From the NCBI GenBank assembly GCA_964478075.1, contig CAYZGO010000040.1, positions 1 through 20,056 on the forward strand: a DNA stretch of 20,056 bases, read 5' to 3'. A model generated the notes under the pieces. It was not told the DNA's origin. It saw only the letters and a program-made list of their open reading frames with translations, and searched no databases. Positions 7,210 through 13,489 of this stretch are shown here, in pieces. This DNA is from DAOUEX01 sp034430235. Lineage in GTDB: Bacteria; Chloroflexota; Anaerolineae; UBA2200. The translations under genes and the position numbers were made by a program. Within the stretch, counting starts at the first letter, position 1. The number at the start of each line of letters is the position of its first letter.

Positions 7210-7237
7210 ACCGCCGGCCATCGTCTGGGTCGGCGGT
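7210..7237 (+). terminator. Expression-platform hairpin after the TPP aptamer
   Basis: A perfect 7-bp stem, ACCGCCG (7210-7216) and CGGCGGT (7231-7237), with possible inner CCA/TGG pairing, followed by CTTGTT. The U-run is poor, but the position between aptamer and first gene and its exact conservation in the decayed copy at 5287-5314 support a role as riboswitch-controlled terminator. The gene's ribosome binding site lies outside the stem. Confidence 0.65.
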
Positions 7238-7264
7238 CTTGTTATGTAGAGAAGAGAGGATGCA

Positions 7265-8020
7265 GTGACAAGCGGCGAACGGCCACGGTCGGAGCGCGCT
7301 TTCGATGCTGTGGCCGGGCTCTACGATGCGTGGTTCGACGTCCCATTGGGTCGCACGGTGGACGAGCTAGAAAAGGACTTGCTCTACCGCCTGGCGGGAC
7401 TGCGCCCCGTCCAATCCCGCCCAAGAGATAGCGGGACTCCGGAAATGGCGGGACTGCGTAACGGAGAACGTGGGCTGGATGTAGGCACCGGCACGGGCCA
7501 CTTTGCCTTTGATCTGGCAGCGCAGGGGCTGACCGTCGTGGGCGTAGACCTGTCGGCGCCCATGCTGGCTGTGGCGCGCGCCAAGGGCAGTGACGCGCAC
7601 TTGCTGCAGAGCAACGCCGCAGCGCTGCCGCTGGCAACGGCCTCTTTTGACCTGGTGCTGTCGGTGACCGCGCTGGAGTTCGTAGCCGACCCAGAGCAGG
7701 CCGTGGACGAGATGTGGCGCGTAGTGCGCCCCAGTGGGCGTCTGGTTGTGGGGGTACTCAACGCGCTGAGCCCCTGGGCGTGGGCACGGCACCGCGAGAG
7801 CACGACGCAGGAGACACCATTCTCACACGCGCACTTTTTCCAGCCATGGGAGTTCGTCAGGCTGCTGCGCCGGCTGGGGCCGGTGACCTGGAGCAGTTCG
7901 GTCTTTATCGGGCCGAACGGGAGAGGACTGCGCTGGGCCTGGGGCCTGGAACGGGCTGGACGTGCGCTGTGCAAGCCGTTTGGCGCATTGCTGGTAGGGA
8001 GGGTAACGAAATGGGAATAA
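7265..8020 (+). CDS. Class I SAM-dependent methyltransferase, first gene of the TPP operon
   Basis: A 251-residue methyltransferase of the UbiE/Methyltransf_11 type. It has motif I LDVGTGTGHF (residues 71-80), acidic VVGVDLS for ribose binding, NAAALPLATASFDLV (motifs II-III) and MWRVVRPSGRLVVG (post-III). The start is GTG at 7265 with GAGAGGA just upstream; the nearer ATG (7259) runs into a stop after two codons. The stop overlaps the next gene's start by 10 nt. Residues about 43-61 are an in-frame insert derived from a 54-bp palindromic repeat, between the N-terminal helix and motif I. Being first behind a TPP riboswitch, it probably acts on a thiamine-related or pyrimidine compound, but the substrate is unknown. 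Confidence 0.9.
   Translation: MTSGERPRSERAFDAVAGLYDAWFDVPLGRTVDELEKDLLYRLAGLRPVQSRPRDSGTPEMAGLRNGERGLDVGTGTGHFAFDLAAQGLTVVGVDLSAPMLAVARAKGSDAHLLQSNAAALPLATASFDLVLSVTALEFVADPEQAVDEMWRVVRPSGRLVVGVLNALSPWAWARHRESTTQETPFSHAHFFQPWEFVRLLRRLGPVTWSSSVFIGPNGRGLRWAWGLERAGRALCKPFGALLVGRVTKWE
7392..7458. repeat. In-frame palindromic repeat insert inside the methyltransferase gene
   Basis: The 13-bp direct repeat TGGCGGGACTGCG occurs at 7392-7404 and 7446-7458, exactly 54 bp (18 codons, two 27-bp units) apart, with a partial copy (GCGGGACTCC) between. On the minus strand this reads CGCAGTCCCGCCA, the unit seen at 11553-11579. The decayed paralogue has no insert: counting from CGCCTGG to GGATG, both copies are 33 nt once the 54 bp are removed. 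Confidence 0.85.
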
Positions 8021-8286
8021 GCGCACAGGTAAGCGTATACCCGCTGGGCCAGAGCCGACTTGAGCCAGCTATCGAGGCGGTATGGGAGGCTCTTAGGGGC
8101 CACGGGCTGAGCTATCGGCCAGGAACCATGAGCACTTTGCTGGAAGGCGACGATGAGGCTGTTTTCGCTGCGCTGCGCGACGCATTCCAGGCCGCGGCCA
8201 GGCACGGAAGCACAGTCATGGTCGTCACTGTGTCCAACGCCTGCCCACCGCTGCCTCCACGAGAGACGGTCACGAACCATGCGTAG
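8011..8286 (+). CDS. Thiamine-binding protein, MTH1187/YkoF-like
   Basis: A 91-residue protein of the thiamine-binding (PF01910, MTH1187/YkoF) type. Its pattern is AQVSVYPLG, an acidic helix with IEAVWEALRGHGLSYRPG, the STLLEGD strand, and a second helix-strand ending VMVVTVSN. In Bacillus, YkoF binds the HMP part of thiamine and is encoded with the YkoEDC importer. Here it is probably a cytoplasmic or coupling factor for the importer that follows. The ATG at 8011 has GGAGGG 7 nt upstream and overlaps the methyltransferase stop; its own end overlaps the permease start by 8 nt (ATGCGTAG), so the first three genes are tightly coupled. Confidence 0.85.
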   Translation: MGISAQVSVYPLGQSRLEPAIEAVWEALRGHGLSYRPGTMSTLLEGDDEAVFAALRDAFQAAARHGSTVMVVTVSNACPPLPPRETVTNHA

Positions 8287-9091
8287 AGAATTGGGACGGC
8301 GCGCAGCACGAGCCCTGCACAACTATCTGCCGCCAGTGATACTGATCGCACTGCTGCTTGCCGTGTGGCAGTCTGCCACCTGGCTGTGGCGCATCGAAGC
8401 CTACTTGCTGCCGTCACCGTCACGCATCGCAGTCGCCGGGCTGCAGGCGCGGGGCCTGCTCAGCGAACACATTCAGCAGACGCTGCGCGAGACGCTGCTG
8501 GGTTTCGCCGCCGCACTGCTGAGCGGGCTGCTGCTCGCGGTGGCCATTGATCTGTCATCATTCCTGCGCCGCGCAGTGTACCCACTGCTAGTGGTGTCGC
8601 AGACAGTGCCCATCATGGCCATCGCGCCGCTGCTGGTCATCTGGCTCGGCTACACTATCTGGCCCAAAATCATCGTTGTGGCGCTGGTGTGCTTTTTCCC
8701 CATTGTGGTAACCACTGCTGATGGGCTGCGCTCCGCCGATCCGGAGCTGCTGGCACTGCTGCAGGCCATGGGCGCTACCCGCCGACAGGTGTTCTTCAAG
8801 GTGCGCATGCCAGGGGCGATGCCATCCGTTTTCTCGGGTATCAAGATCGCCGTCACCTACAGCGTGATTGGCGCCATCATCGGCGAGTGGGTGGGCGCGA
8901 GCAAAGGACTGGGCGTGTTCATGCTGCGCGCCTCCAACTCGTTCCGCACCGACTGGGTCTTTGCCGCGATCGCTATCAGCTCGCTGCTCAGCATCCTGCT
9001 CTTCCTGGTGGTGGCCGTGGTTGAGCGGCTGGCGCTGCCATGGTACTACACGACCGCGCGCGAGAAGCGCTGGGAGGAGGTTGGCACGTAG
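8279..9091 (+). CDS. ABC transporter permease, ThiX-like
   Basis: A 270-residue integral membrane permease of the BPD_transp_1 type (SsuC/TauC/ThiX). Hydrophobic segments are at residues about 18-36, 72-92, 104-124, 130-150, 196-216 and 235-257. The cytoplasmic EAA loop, contacting the ATPase, is visible as AMGATRRQVFFKVRMPGAMP. The ATG at 8279 overlaps the preceding gene by 8 nt; the frame is open further upstream but lacks family similarity. It ends in TAG. Together with the lipoprotein and ATPase downstream it forms an importer, probably for formylaminopyrimidine/HMP-type thiamine precursors given the TPP riboswitch. Confidence 0.92.
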   Translation: MRRELGRRAARALHNYLPPVILIALLLAVWQSATWLWRIEAYLLPSPSRIAVAGLQARGLLSEHIQQTLRETLLGFAAALLSGLLLAVAIDLSSFLRRAVYPLLVVSQTVPIMAIAPLLVIWLGYTIWPKIIVVALVCFFPIVVTTADGLRSADPELLALLQAMGATRRQVFFKVRMPGAMPSVFSGIKIAVTYSVIGAIIGEWVGASKGLGVFMLRASNSFRTDWVFAAIAISSLLSILLFLVVAVVERLALPWYYTTAREKRWEEVGT

Positions 9092-9392
9092 CATCCACGC
9101 CTAGCAGATCGCACCAGCATGAACACCTGGTGCTGGTCAGAACTTGTGGGATGACACCCTAGCACCGCCTGTTTCACGGCAGCGCGGCCGCAGGCTATGA
9201 AACCCTGCCGGTGACATGGAGAGATACAGCCTAACACGCTCATTGGAGCGGCAATGTGTCCCTCCGCTTTGCTACGGGATGCTCCGCGAGAAGCTGCCTC
9301 TGCTGAGCTAGAATGAATAGCGCTCCATTTCTATCTCCGGTGGTATGCCGCAAGATACATGGACAACCACTGTGAAAACAAGGAGGAAAAAG
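9092..9392 (+). other. Long gap inside the transport operon, with a hairpin
   Basis: There is no coding region. Just after the permease, GCACCAG (9111-9117) can pair with CTGGTGC (9127-9133), or alternatively ACCAGCA (9113-9119) with TGCTGGT (9131-9137); the two folds exclude each other. There is no T-run and I find no clear promoter. A strong AGGAGG (9381-9386) serves the next gene. Confidence 0.5.
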
Positions 9393-10424
9393 ATGTCAGG
9401 TAAAATGATACCGTGTATCACAACAATCGCCTTGCTCGCCGGCGTGCTGGCTGGCTGCGCCGCGCCACAACCCACCCCCACGCCGCAGCCAACGAAAACG
9501 CCTACAGCAATGCCCACAGCAACGCCAAAACCTGTGAAGGCTACCCTGTCACTGGACTGGGTGCCCAACACCAACCATACTGGCTTCTACGTAGCGCTGG
9601 AGAAGGGCTGGTACGCCGAGGAGGGGCTGGATCTGGAGATTCAGATTCCTTCAGACCCAGCGGCAGCACTCAAACAAGTCGCCTACGGCAACACTGAGTT
9701 CGGCGTCAGCTTCCAGGAGCAGGTGACCATCGCGCGCTCTAACGACATCCCGGTTGTCTCGCTGGCAGCGATCATCCAGCACAACACATCAGCTTTCGCT
9801 TCGCTAGCGGAGACCGGCATCCAGCGTGCGAAGGACATCGAGGGCAAGCGCTACGCTTCGTGGGGACTGCCCATTGAGCGGCCGATTCTGGGCCAGCTCA
9901 TGGCCTGTGATGGCGGCGACATCAACAAAGTCGAGTTCATGGACGTGGGCTTTGATGCCTTCCCCGCGCTGATTGGCAAGCGCGTGGACCTGGTCTGGAT
10001 CTTTATGGCCTGGGACGGCGTGCAGGCCGAGATTATGGGCGTGGAACTCAACAACCTGCCGCTGTACGGCAGCTGCGTGCCCGACTACTACACGCCAGTG
10101 ATCATCGCCGGCGAGACTACCATCGAGAACAAGCCCGACTTGGTGCGGCGCTTTATCGCCGCCAGCACCCGCGGCTACGAATACGCCATCGCTCACCCGA
10201 AAGAGTCCGCTGAGATCCTCCTTCGCGCCTCCCCGGAGACCGACCCAGAGCTGGCCCGCCGCAGCCAGGCATGGCTCAGTCCACGCTATCAGGATGACGC
10301 AGCACGCTGGGGCGAGCAAAAACTTGGTGTGTGGCAGGAGTTTGCTGAATTCATGTTCCAGAACAAGCTGATCGAGAGGCCCATTGACCCACAGAAGGCC
10401 TTCACCAACGAATTCCTGCCATGA
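9393..10424 (+). CDS. NMT1/THI5-like substrate-binding lipoprotein, ThiY-like
   Basis: A 343-residue periplasmic-type binding protein of the NMT1/THI5 family. It has a lipoprotein signal (hydrophobic ITTIALLAGVLAGC, lipobox LAGC, Cys about residue 21), a Pro/Thr linker (TPTPQPTKTPTAMPTATP), then the binding domain starting LSLDWVPNTNHTGFYVALEKG. The segment WYAEEGLDLEI and a GVSFQEQ-type loop follow the family pattern. ThiY proteins bind N-formyl-4-amino-5-aminomethyl-2-methylpyrimidine for thiamine salvage; aromatic-rich stretches (WIFMAWDG, PDYYTP) could stack on a pyrimidine. The ATG at 9393 has AGGAGG 6 nt upstream. Ligand identity is inferred from the TPP riboswitch and the thiamine-binding neighbour. 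Confidence 0.9.
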   Translation: MSGKMIPCITTIALLAGVLAGCAAPQPTPTPQPTKTPTAMPTATPKPVKATLSLDWVPNTNHTGFYVALEKGWYAEEGLDLEIQIPSDPAAALKQVAYGNTEFGVSFQEQVTIARSNDIPVVSLAAIIQHNTSAFASLAETGIQRAKDIEGKRYASWGLPIERPILGQLMACDGGDINKVEFMDVGFDAFPALIGKRVDLVWIFMAWDGVQAEIMGVELNNLPLYGSCVPDYYTPVIIAGETTIENKPDLVRRFIAASTRGYEYAIAHPKESAEILLRASPETDPELARRSQAWLSPRYQDDAARWGEQKLGVWQEFAEFMFQNKLIERPIDPQKAFTNEFLP

Positions 10425-10717
10425 GCCCAGCCCCCCTTCTATGGATGGGAGAGAGGATGAACTGCGGCTCGCCACACAGACAGCGAGACCAGTTTTCGGT
10501 GCAAAATGGGCCTCTCACGGACAGTGAGTCGTAGCTTAGCGCCTTGTGCCCGTTTTCTCGCTTGACCAATAACGCCCACCCCGTCGAGCGGTCGCCCGCA
10601 GGGCATGCAGAGCACGAACGGCAAGGGGCTAGACTACATTTATGCTCAAATCTACCGAAGCTCGTCTCCTGTGAGCGGAATTTTGTACCAGGTACGAGAC
10701 TAGGTAAGGAGCAACCT
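10425..10717 (+). other. Second long gap inside the operon
   Basis: No gene, recognised repeat or clear promoter is seen between the lipoprotein and the ATPase. AAGGAG at 10706-10711 is the ribosome binding site of the next gene. Confidence 0.45.
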
Positions 10718-11503
10718 ATGAGCACTGCAGCAGCCTACAAAGTTGAGATACGCGATGTGCACAAGGCCTACCGTGTGAACGGGCAGGTGGTGAAGGCGCT
10801 GGCTGGCGTGAGCCTGCACGCCGCAGCGGGCTCATTCGTAACCATCATCGGTCCCAGCGGCTGCGGCAAGAGCACGCTCTTTAGCATCGTCTGTGGCCTG
10901 CAGCAATGCGAGCGAGGTGAGATACGCATCGACGGAGTGTCGGTAGCGCAGCGCGCCGGCATGGTGGGCTACATGCCGCAGCGCGACCTGCTCATACCAT
11001 GGCGGCGCGTGCTCGACAATGTCATCCTGGGGCCAGAGGTGCACGGTGAAGACGTAGCCGCCGCCCGCCGTGAGGCGCGGGAGCTCCTGCCGCTCTTTGG
11101 GCTGCAGGGTTTCGCCGACAGCTACCCGGCAGCACTATCGGGCGGTATGCGGCAGCGCGCTGCGTTGCTGCGCACCTTCCTGTGCCGCAAGGACGTTATG
11201 CTGCTGGATGAGCCTTTCGGTGCCCTTGACGCCATCACGCGCAACCTGCTCCAGGAGTGGCTGCTGCAGGTCTGGCAGCGCTTTCGCTATACCATCCTTT
11301 TCATCACCCACGATGTTGAGGAGGCTATCTTCCTCTCAGATTATGTCTACGTACTGACTGCACGGCCAGCACAGGTACGCACCGAGCTGGCGGTGTCGCT
11401 GCCCCGCCCTCGCAAGCGCGAGATAACGCTGACCCCCGAGTTCGCTTCGCTCAAGCAGCGCTTGCTGAACGCACTTACGCAAGGACGATCAAGCGAGCAA
11501 TGA
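10718..11503 (+). CDS. ABC transporter ATPase, ThiZ-like
   Basis: A 261-residue ATPase of the nitrate/sulfonate/thiamine-precursor importer group. Walker A GPSGCGKST (45-53), Q-loop Gln88 in YMPQRDLLIPW, signature LSGGMRQR (140-147), Walker B VMLLDE (160-165), D-loop GALDA and H-loop His198 in ITHDVEEA are all intact. The PWR pattern after the Q-loop is typical of SsuB/TauB/ThiZ. The ATG at 10718 has AAGGAG 6 nt upstream; a longer open frame upstream has no similarity. It energises the permease at 8279-9091 and is the last gene of the TPP-controlled group. Stem-loop repeats start 23 nt after its stop. Confidence 0.93.
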   Translation: MSTAAAYKVEIRDVHKAYRVNGQVVKALAGVSLHAAAGSFVTIIGPSGCGKSTLFSIVCGLQQCERGEIRIDGVSVAQRAGMVGYMPQRDLLIPWRRVLDNVILGPEVHGEDVAAARREARELLPLFGLQGFADSYPAALSGGMRQRAALLRTFLCRKDVMLLDEPFGALDAITRNLLQEWLLQVWQRFRYTILFITHDVEEAIFLSDYVYVLTARPAQVRTELAVSLPRPRKREITLTPEFASLKQRLLNALTQGRSSEQ

Positions 11504-11525
11504 ATCATCTGCACGAAGCTCCCCT

Positions 11526-11579
11526 GCGCAGTCTCGCCATTTGCGGGGCGAGGCGCAGTCCCGCCATCTGTTGGGCGGG
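11526..11579. repeat. Two tandem 27-bp stem-loop units
   Basis: Units at 11526-11552 and 11553-11579 share GCGCAGTC-CGCCAT-GGGCG and each folds (CTCGCC/GGCGAG, CCCGCC/GGCGGG). They match the units at 1014-1094, 2577-2640 and, on the opposite strand, 7392-7458. Directly behind the ATPase stop, they could also act as a transcription barrier. Confidence 0.75.
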
Positions 11580-11639
11580 GCAAGCATCGGCTCGTCGACG
11601 CACTGGCGAAGAACTGAGCCGTTGACGAGAGAATCTGCT

Positions 11640-11668
11640 GTAGAGACGTTGCACGCAACATCTCCCAC
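11640..11668. repeat. Minimal copy of the 13-bp inverted-end element
   Basis: GTAGAGACGTTGC (11640-11652) is followed after AC by an imperfect inverted partner, GCAACATCTCCCAC (11655-11668). It looks like the ends of the 999-1107 element without internal units. The centre GTTGCACGCAAC is nearly palindromic. Confidence 0.65.
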
Positions 11669-11692
11669 AGCCCACGTCCCTTGTTGCTTGCT

Positions 11693-11719
11693 TTGAAATC
11701 CAGCAAGTAGCGATATAAT
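11693..11719 (+). promoter_or_regulatory. Probable promoter of the lipid-kinase gene
   Basis: TTGAAA (11693-11698), a 15-nt spacer and a perfect TATAAT (11714-11719). The spacer is short but the -10 is perfect. It gives a leader of about 170 nt. Confidence 0.6.
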
Positions 11720-11775
11720 AGAATGTACTGCCGCACTATCCGAACATTTCGCCCCGCCGGTGCCTGACTCAGTAG

Positions 11776-11840
11776 GGCGCCTTCTCTAGGCGCCATTGTC
11801 TGTTGCTTGCGGCGGACTACCATCTCCACCTGGTCCGCAA
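11776..11840 (+). other. Structured 5' leader of the lipid-kinase gene
   Basis: Hairpin 1 is GGCGCC (11776-11781) with GGCGCC (11789-11794) around a 7-nt loop. Hairpin 2 is TTGCGG (11807-11812) with CCGCAA (11835-11840), with possible inner pairing of ACC with GGT. I recognise no riboswitch class. Attenuation is possible but unproven. Confidence 0.4.
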
Positions 11841-11897
11841 CCCCCGGCACTGGGCGGTGTTCTTTCAAGTGCAAATACTCATCGAGAGAGGAGAGGC

Positions 11898-12806
11898 ATG
11901 CCCCGCATCAAAATCATTGTCAATCCAGTAGCAGGACGAGGCGCATCTGGCAGAACCGTGCCTGCGCTGCATGGACATCTCGCAGCGCAGGCACTGGATT
12001 ATGACCTGGTTTGCACTGAGGAACCAGGGCACGCTGTGCAGTTAACCGAACAGGCGCTGGCCGAAGGCTACGAGACGGTCGTCGCCGTGGGCGGCGATGG
12101 CACAGCGCACGAAGTGGTCAACGGCATGTTGCGCTATTCCAACGGGGAGAAGGTAGGCACCATGACAGCCTTCCCGATTGGATCGGGTAGTGACTTTGCC
12201 AACATGCTGGGCATGCCGGCACAGTTGGATCAGGCCTGCGCGCGGCTGGCGCAAGGGCGGACACGCTGGGTGGACGTGGGAGTGGTCATGGACTCGCAGG
12301 GTCGCTCCACCTACTTTGACAACACGTTGGGCATTGGCTTCGATGGTGTGGTAACCCTGGAGGCGCTGGGGGTGCGGTACCTACGCGGCATGGCCCTCTA
12401 CCTGCCAGTGGTGCTCAAGACAGTATTTGTGAGCATGAAACCGCCCCGTGTCGTCATCAAGCACGATGACCAGCGTCTGGAGCAGACGGCGCTGATGATC
12501 ACTGTGTGCATCGGACAGCGCGAGGGCGGCGGCTTCATCATCGCCCCTGACGCTGAGAACGACGACGGGCTGTTCGATGTTTGTGTCGCGGCCAATATCC
12601 CCAAACTGCAGGTTCTAGCCTTGATACCGCACTTTATGAAAGGCACGCACGTGGACAAGGAGCCGGTGACCATGTTCCGCACCGACCGGCTGACCGTGAG
12701 CTCCGACGATGACCTCATCGCCCACATGGATGGGGAGATGCTGTGCACTGAGGAGCACCGCCTTGAGTTCAGAATCCTCCCCCGCTGCCTGCGGGTGATA
12801 TGTTAG
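11898..12806 (+). CDS. YegS/DgkB-type lipid (diacylglycerol) kinase
   Basis: A 302-residue kinase of the DAGK catalytic family. The N-terminal IIVNPVAGRG, nucleotide-binding VGGDGTAHEVVNG (GGDGT at 65-69) and FPIGSGSDFA motifs are intact, followed by the C-terminal beta-sandwich with GGGFIIAPDA.NDDGLFD. It phosphorylates diacylglycerol or a related lipid at the inner membrane face, recycling it to phosphatidate. The ATG at 11898 is preceded by GAGAGGAGAGG. It ends in TAG, with a REP palindrome 2 nt later. Downstream, past the inserted transposase, lies a PlsY-like acyltransferase, so the original pair was probably a phospholipid operon. Confidence 0.92.
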   Translation: MPRIKIIVNPVAGRGASGRTVPALHGHLAAQALDYDLVCTEEPGHAVQLTEQALAEGYETVVAVGGDGTAHEVVNGMLRYSNGEKVGTMTAFPIGSGSDFANMLGMPAQLDQACARLAQGRTRWVDVGVVMDSQGRSTYFDNTLGIGFDGVVTLEALGVRYLRGMALYLPVVLKTVFVSMKPPRVVIKHDDQRLEQTALMITVCIGQREGGGFIIAPDAENDDGLFDVCVAANIPKLQVLALIPHFMKGTHVDKEPVTMFRTDRLTVSSDDDLIAHMDGEMLCTEEHRLEFRILPRCLRVIC

Positions 12807-12808
12807 TT

Positions 12809-12846
12809 GGAGAAGAAACCAAGTTTCTCAGAGAAACTTGGTTTCT
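12809..12846. repeat. REP palindrome, left copy
   Basis: A 38-bp sequence starting GGAG and containing a perfect 33-bp palindrome (12814-12846): a 16-bp arm AGAAACCAAGTTTCTC, one central A, and the reverse-complement arm. Each arm is itself a mini-hairpin (AGAAAC/GTTTCT around CAA or TTG), so it can fold as one long or two short stem-loops. Identical to 13431-13468. Confidence 0.9.
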
Positions 12847-12861
12847 GGAAGAGCAGCCATC

Positions 12862-13428
12862 ATGCGAAAGACCGAGTTTCGGGCAGGGCACTATTACCAT
12901 CTATATAATCGAGGCATCAATCGCCAACCCATCTTCTTTGACGACGACAACTGGGCGTACTTCCTGAAACGGTTACGTCACTACTGCACACCCGATCGCA
13001 TAGACATCGTGGCCTACTGCTTGATGCCCAACCACTACCATCTGCTGGTCCACCTGAAATGCGACGATCTGAGCACCAAGATCATGCATCCGCTGGCGAT
13101 TTCCTATACAAAGGCAGTAAACAGACAGCAAGGCCGCACGGGGCCTCTTTTCGAAGGCCCGTTCAAGGCGAAGCAAGTTGATAAGGATCGGTACTTGACC
13201 CACCTGTCGCGCTACATTCACCTCAATCCGGTGTTCGCAGGGCTGGCCAACCACCCGGCAAGATGGATATTCTCAAGTTGCCGCGACTACATCGGTCTGC
13301 GCAACGGAACGCTGCCATCGCCCGGTGCCGTTTTGTCCCAATTCCCATCACCTCAGGCGTACGCAGAGTTCGTCGAATCCTATGCCGTCGGAGATCACAA
13401 GACAATTGAGCATTTGATGTTGGATTAG
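12862..13428 (+). CDS. REP-associated tyrosine transposase (Y1/IS200-like HUH family)
   Basis: A 188-residue Y1_Tnp protein. It has YYHLYNRGINRQPIFFDDD at the N-terminus, the HUH metal-binding motif in MPNHYHLLV (His58, His60), PLFEGPFKAK, and the catalytic tyrosine in SRYIHLNPV (about Tyr118). Single-stranded DNA hairpins are the expected substrate, matching the flanking palindromes. The ATG at 12862 is chosen because MRKTEFRAGHYYHLYNRG is the usual family start; a TTG at 12838 would begin inside the REP. The ribosome binding site is weak, so it may rely on read-through from the kinase gene. All catalytic residues are present, so it may be active. Confidence 0.93.
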   Translation: MRKTEFRAGHYYHLYNRGINRQPIFFDDDNWAYFLKRLRHYCTPDRIDIVAYCLMPNHYHLLVHLKCDDLSTKIMHPLAISYTKAVNRQQGRTGPLFEGPFKAKQVDKDRYLTHLSRYIHLNPVFAGLANHPARWIFSSCRDYIGLRNGTLPSPGAVLSQFPSPQAYAEFVESYAVGDHKTIEHLMLD

Positions 13429-13430
13429 CG

Positions 13431-13468
13431 GGAGAAGAAACCAAGTTTCTCAGAGAAACTTGGTTTCT
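13431..13468. repeat. REP palindrome, right copy
   Basis: Base-for-base identical to 12809-12846, same orientation, starting GGAG just after the transposase TAG. The palindrome spans 13436-13468. TTAG followed two bases later by GGAG occurs at both copies, so the shared block may begin at the stop codon. Confidence 0.9.
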
Positions 13469-13489
13469 AAAACATTTTAGGAGACAGCG

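Larger units (their letters stand above)
12809..13468 (+). mobile_element. REP-RAYT unit between two lipid genes
   Basis: A transposase gene is framed by identical, directly repeated 38-bp REP sequences, 622 bp apart. The unit starts 2 nt after the lipid-kinase stop and ends 9 nt before the acyltransferase ribosome binding site, disrupting neither gene. Such arrangements are typical of REP-associated tyrosine transposases. Confidence 0.8.

Noticed and set aside
5225..8020. A single tandem duplication explaining both the methyltransferase and degV pairs
   Set aside because: The order and orientation (+, -, -, +) do not fit one direct or inverted duplication.
10660..10705. Inverted GTCTC/GAGAC pair before the ATPase as a terminator or operator
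   Set aside because: Only five bases match exactly, with a long loop; chance is likely.
12838..12861. TTG start for the transposase, eight codons upstream
   Set aside because: It would start inside the REP palindrome and add residues not typical of the family; the ATG at 12862 begins with the usual family N-terminus.
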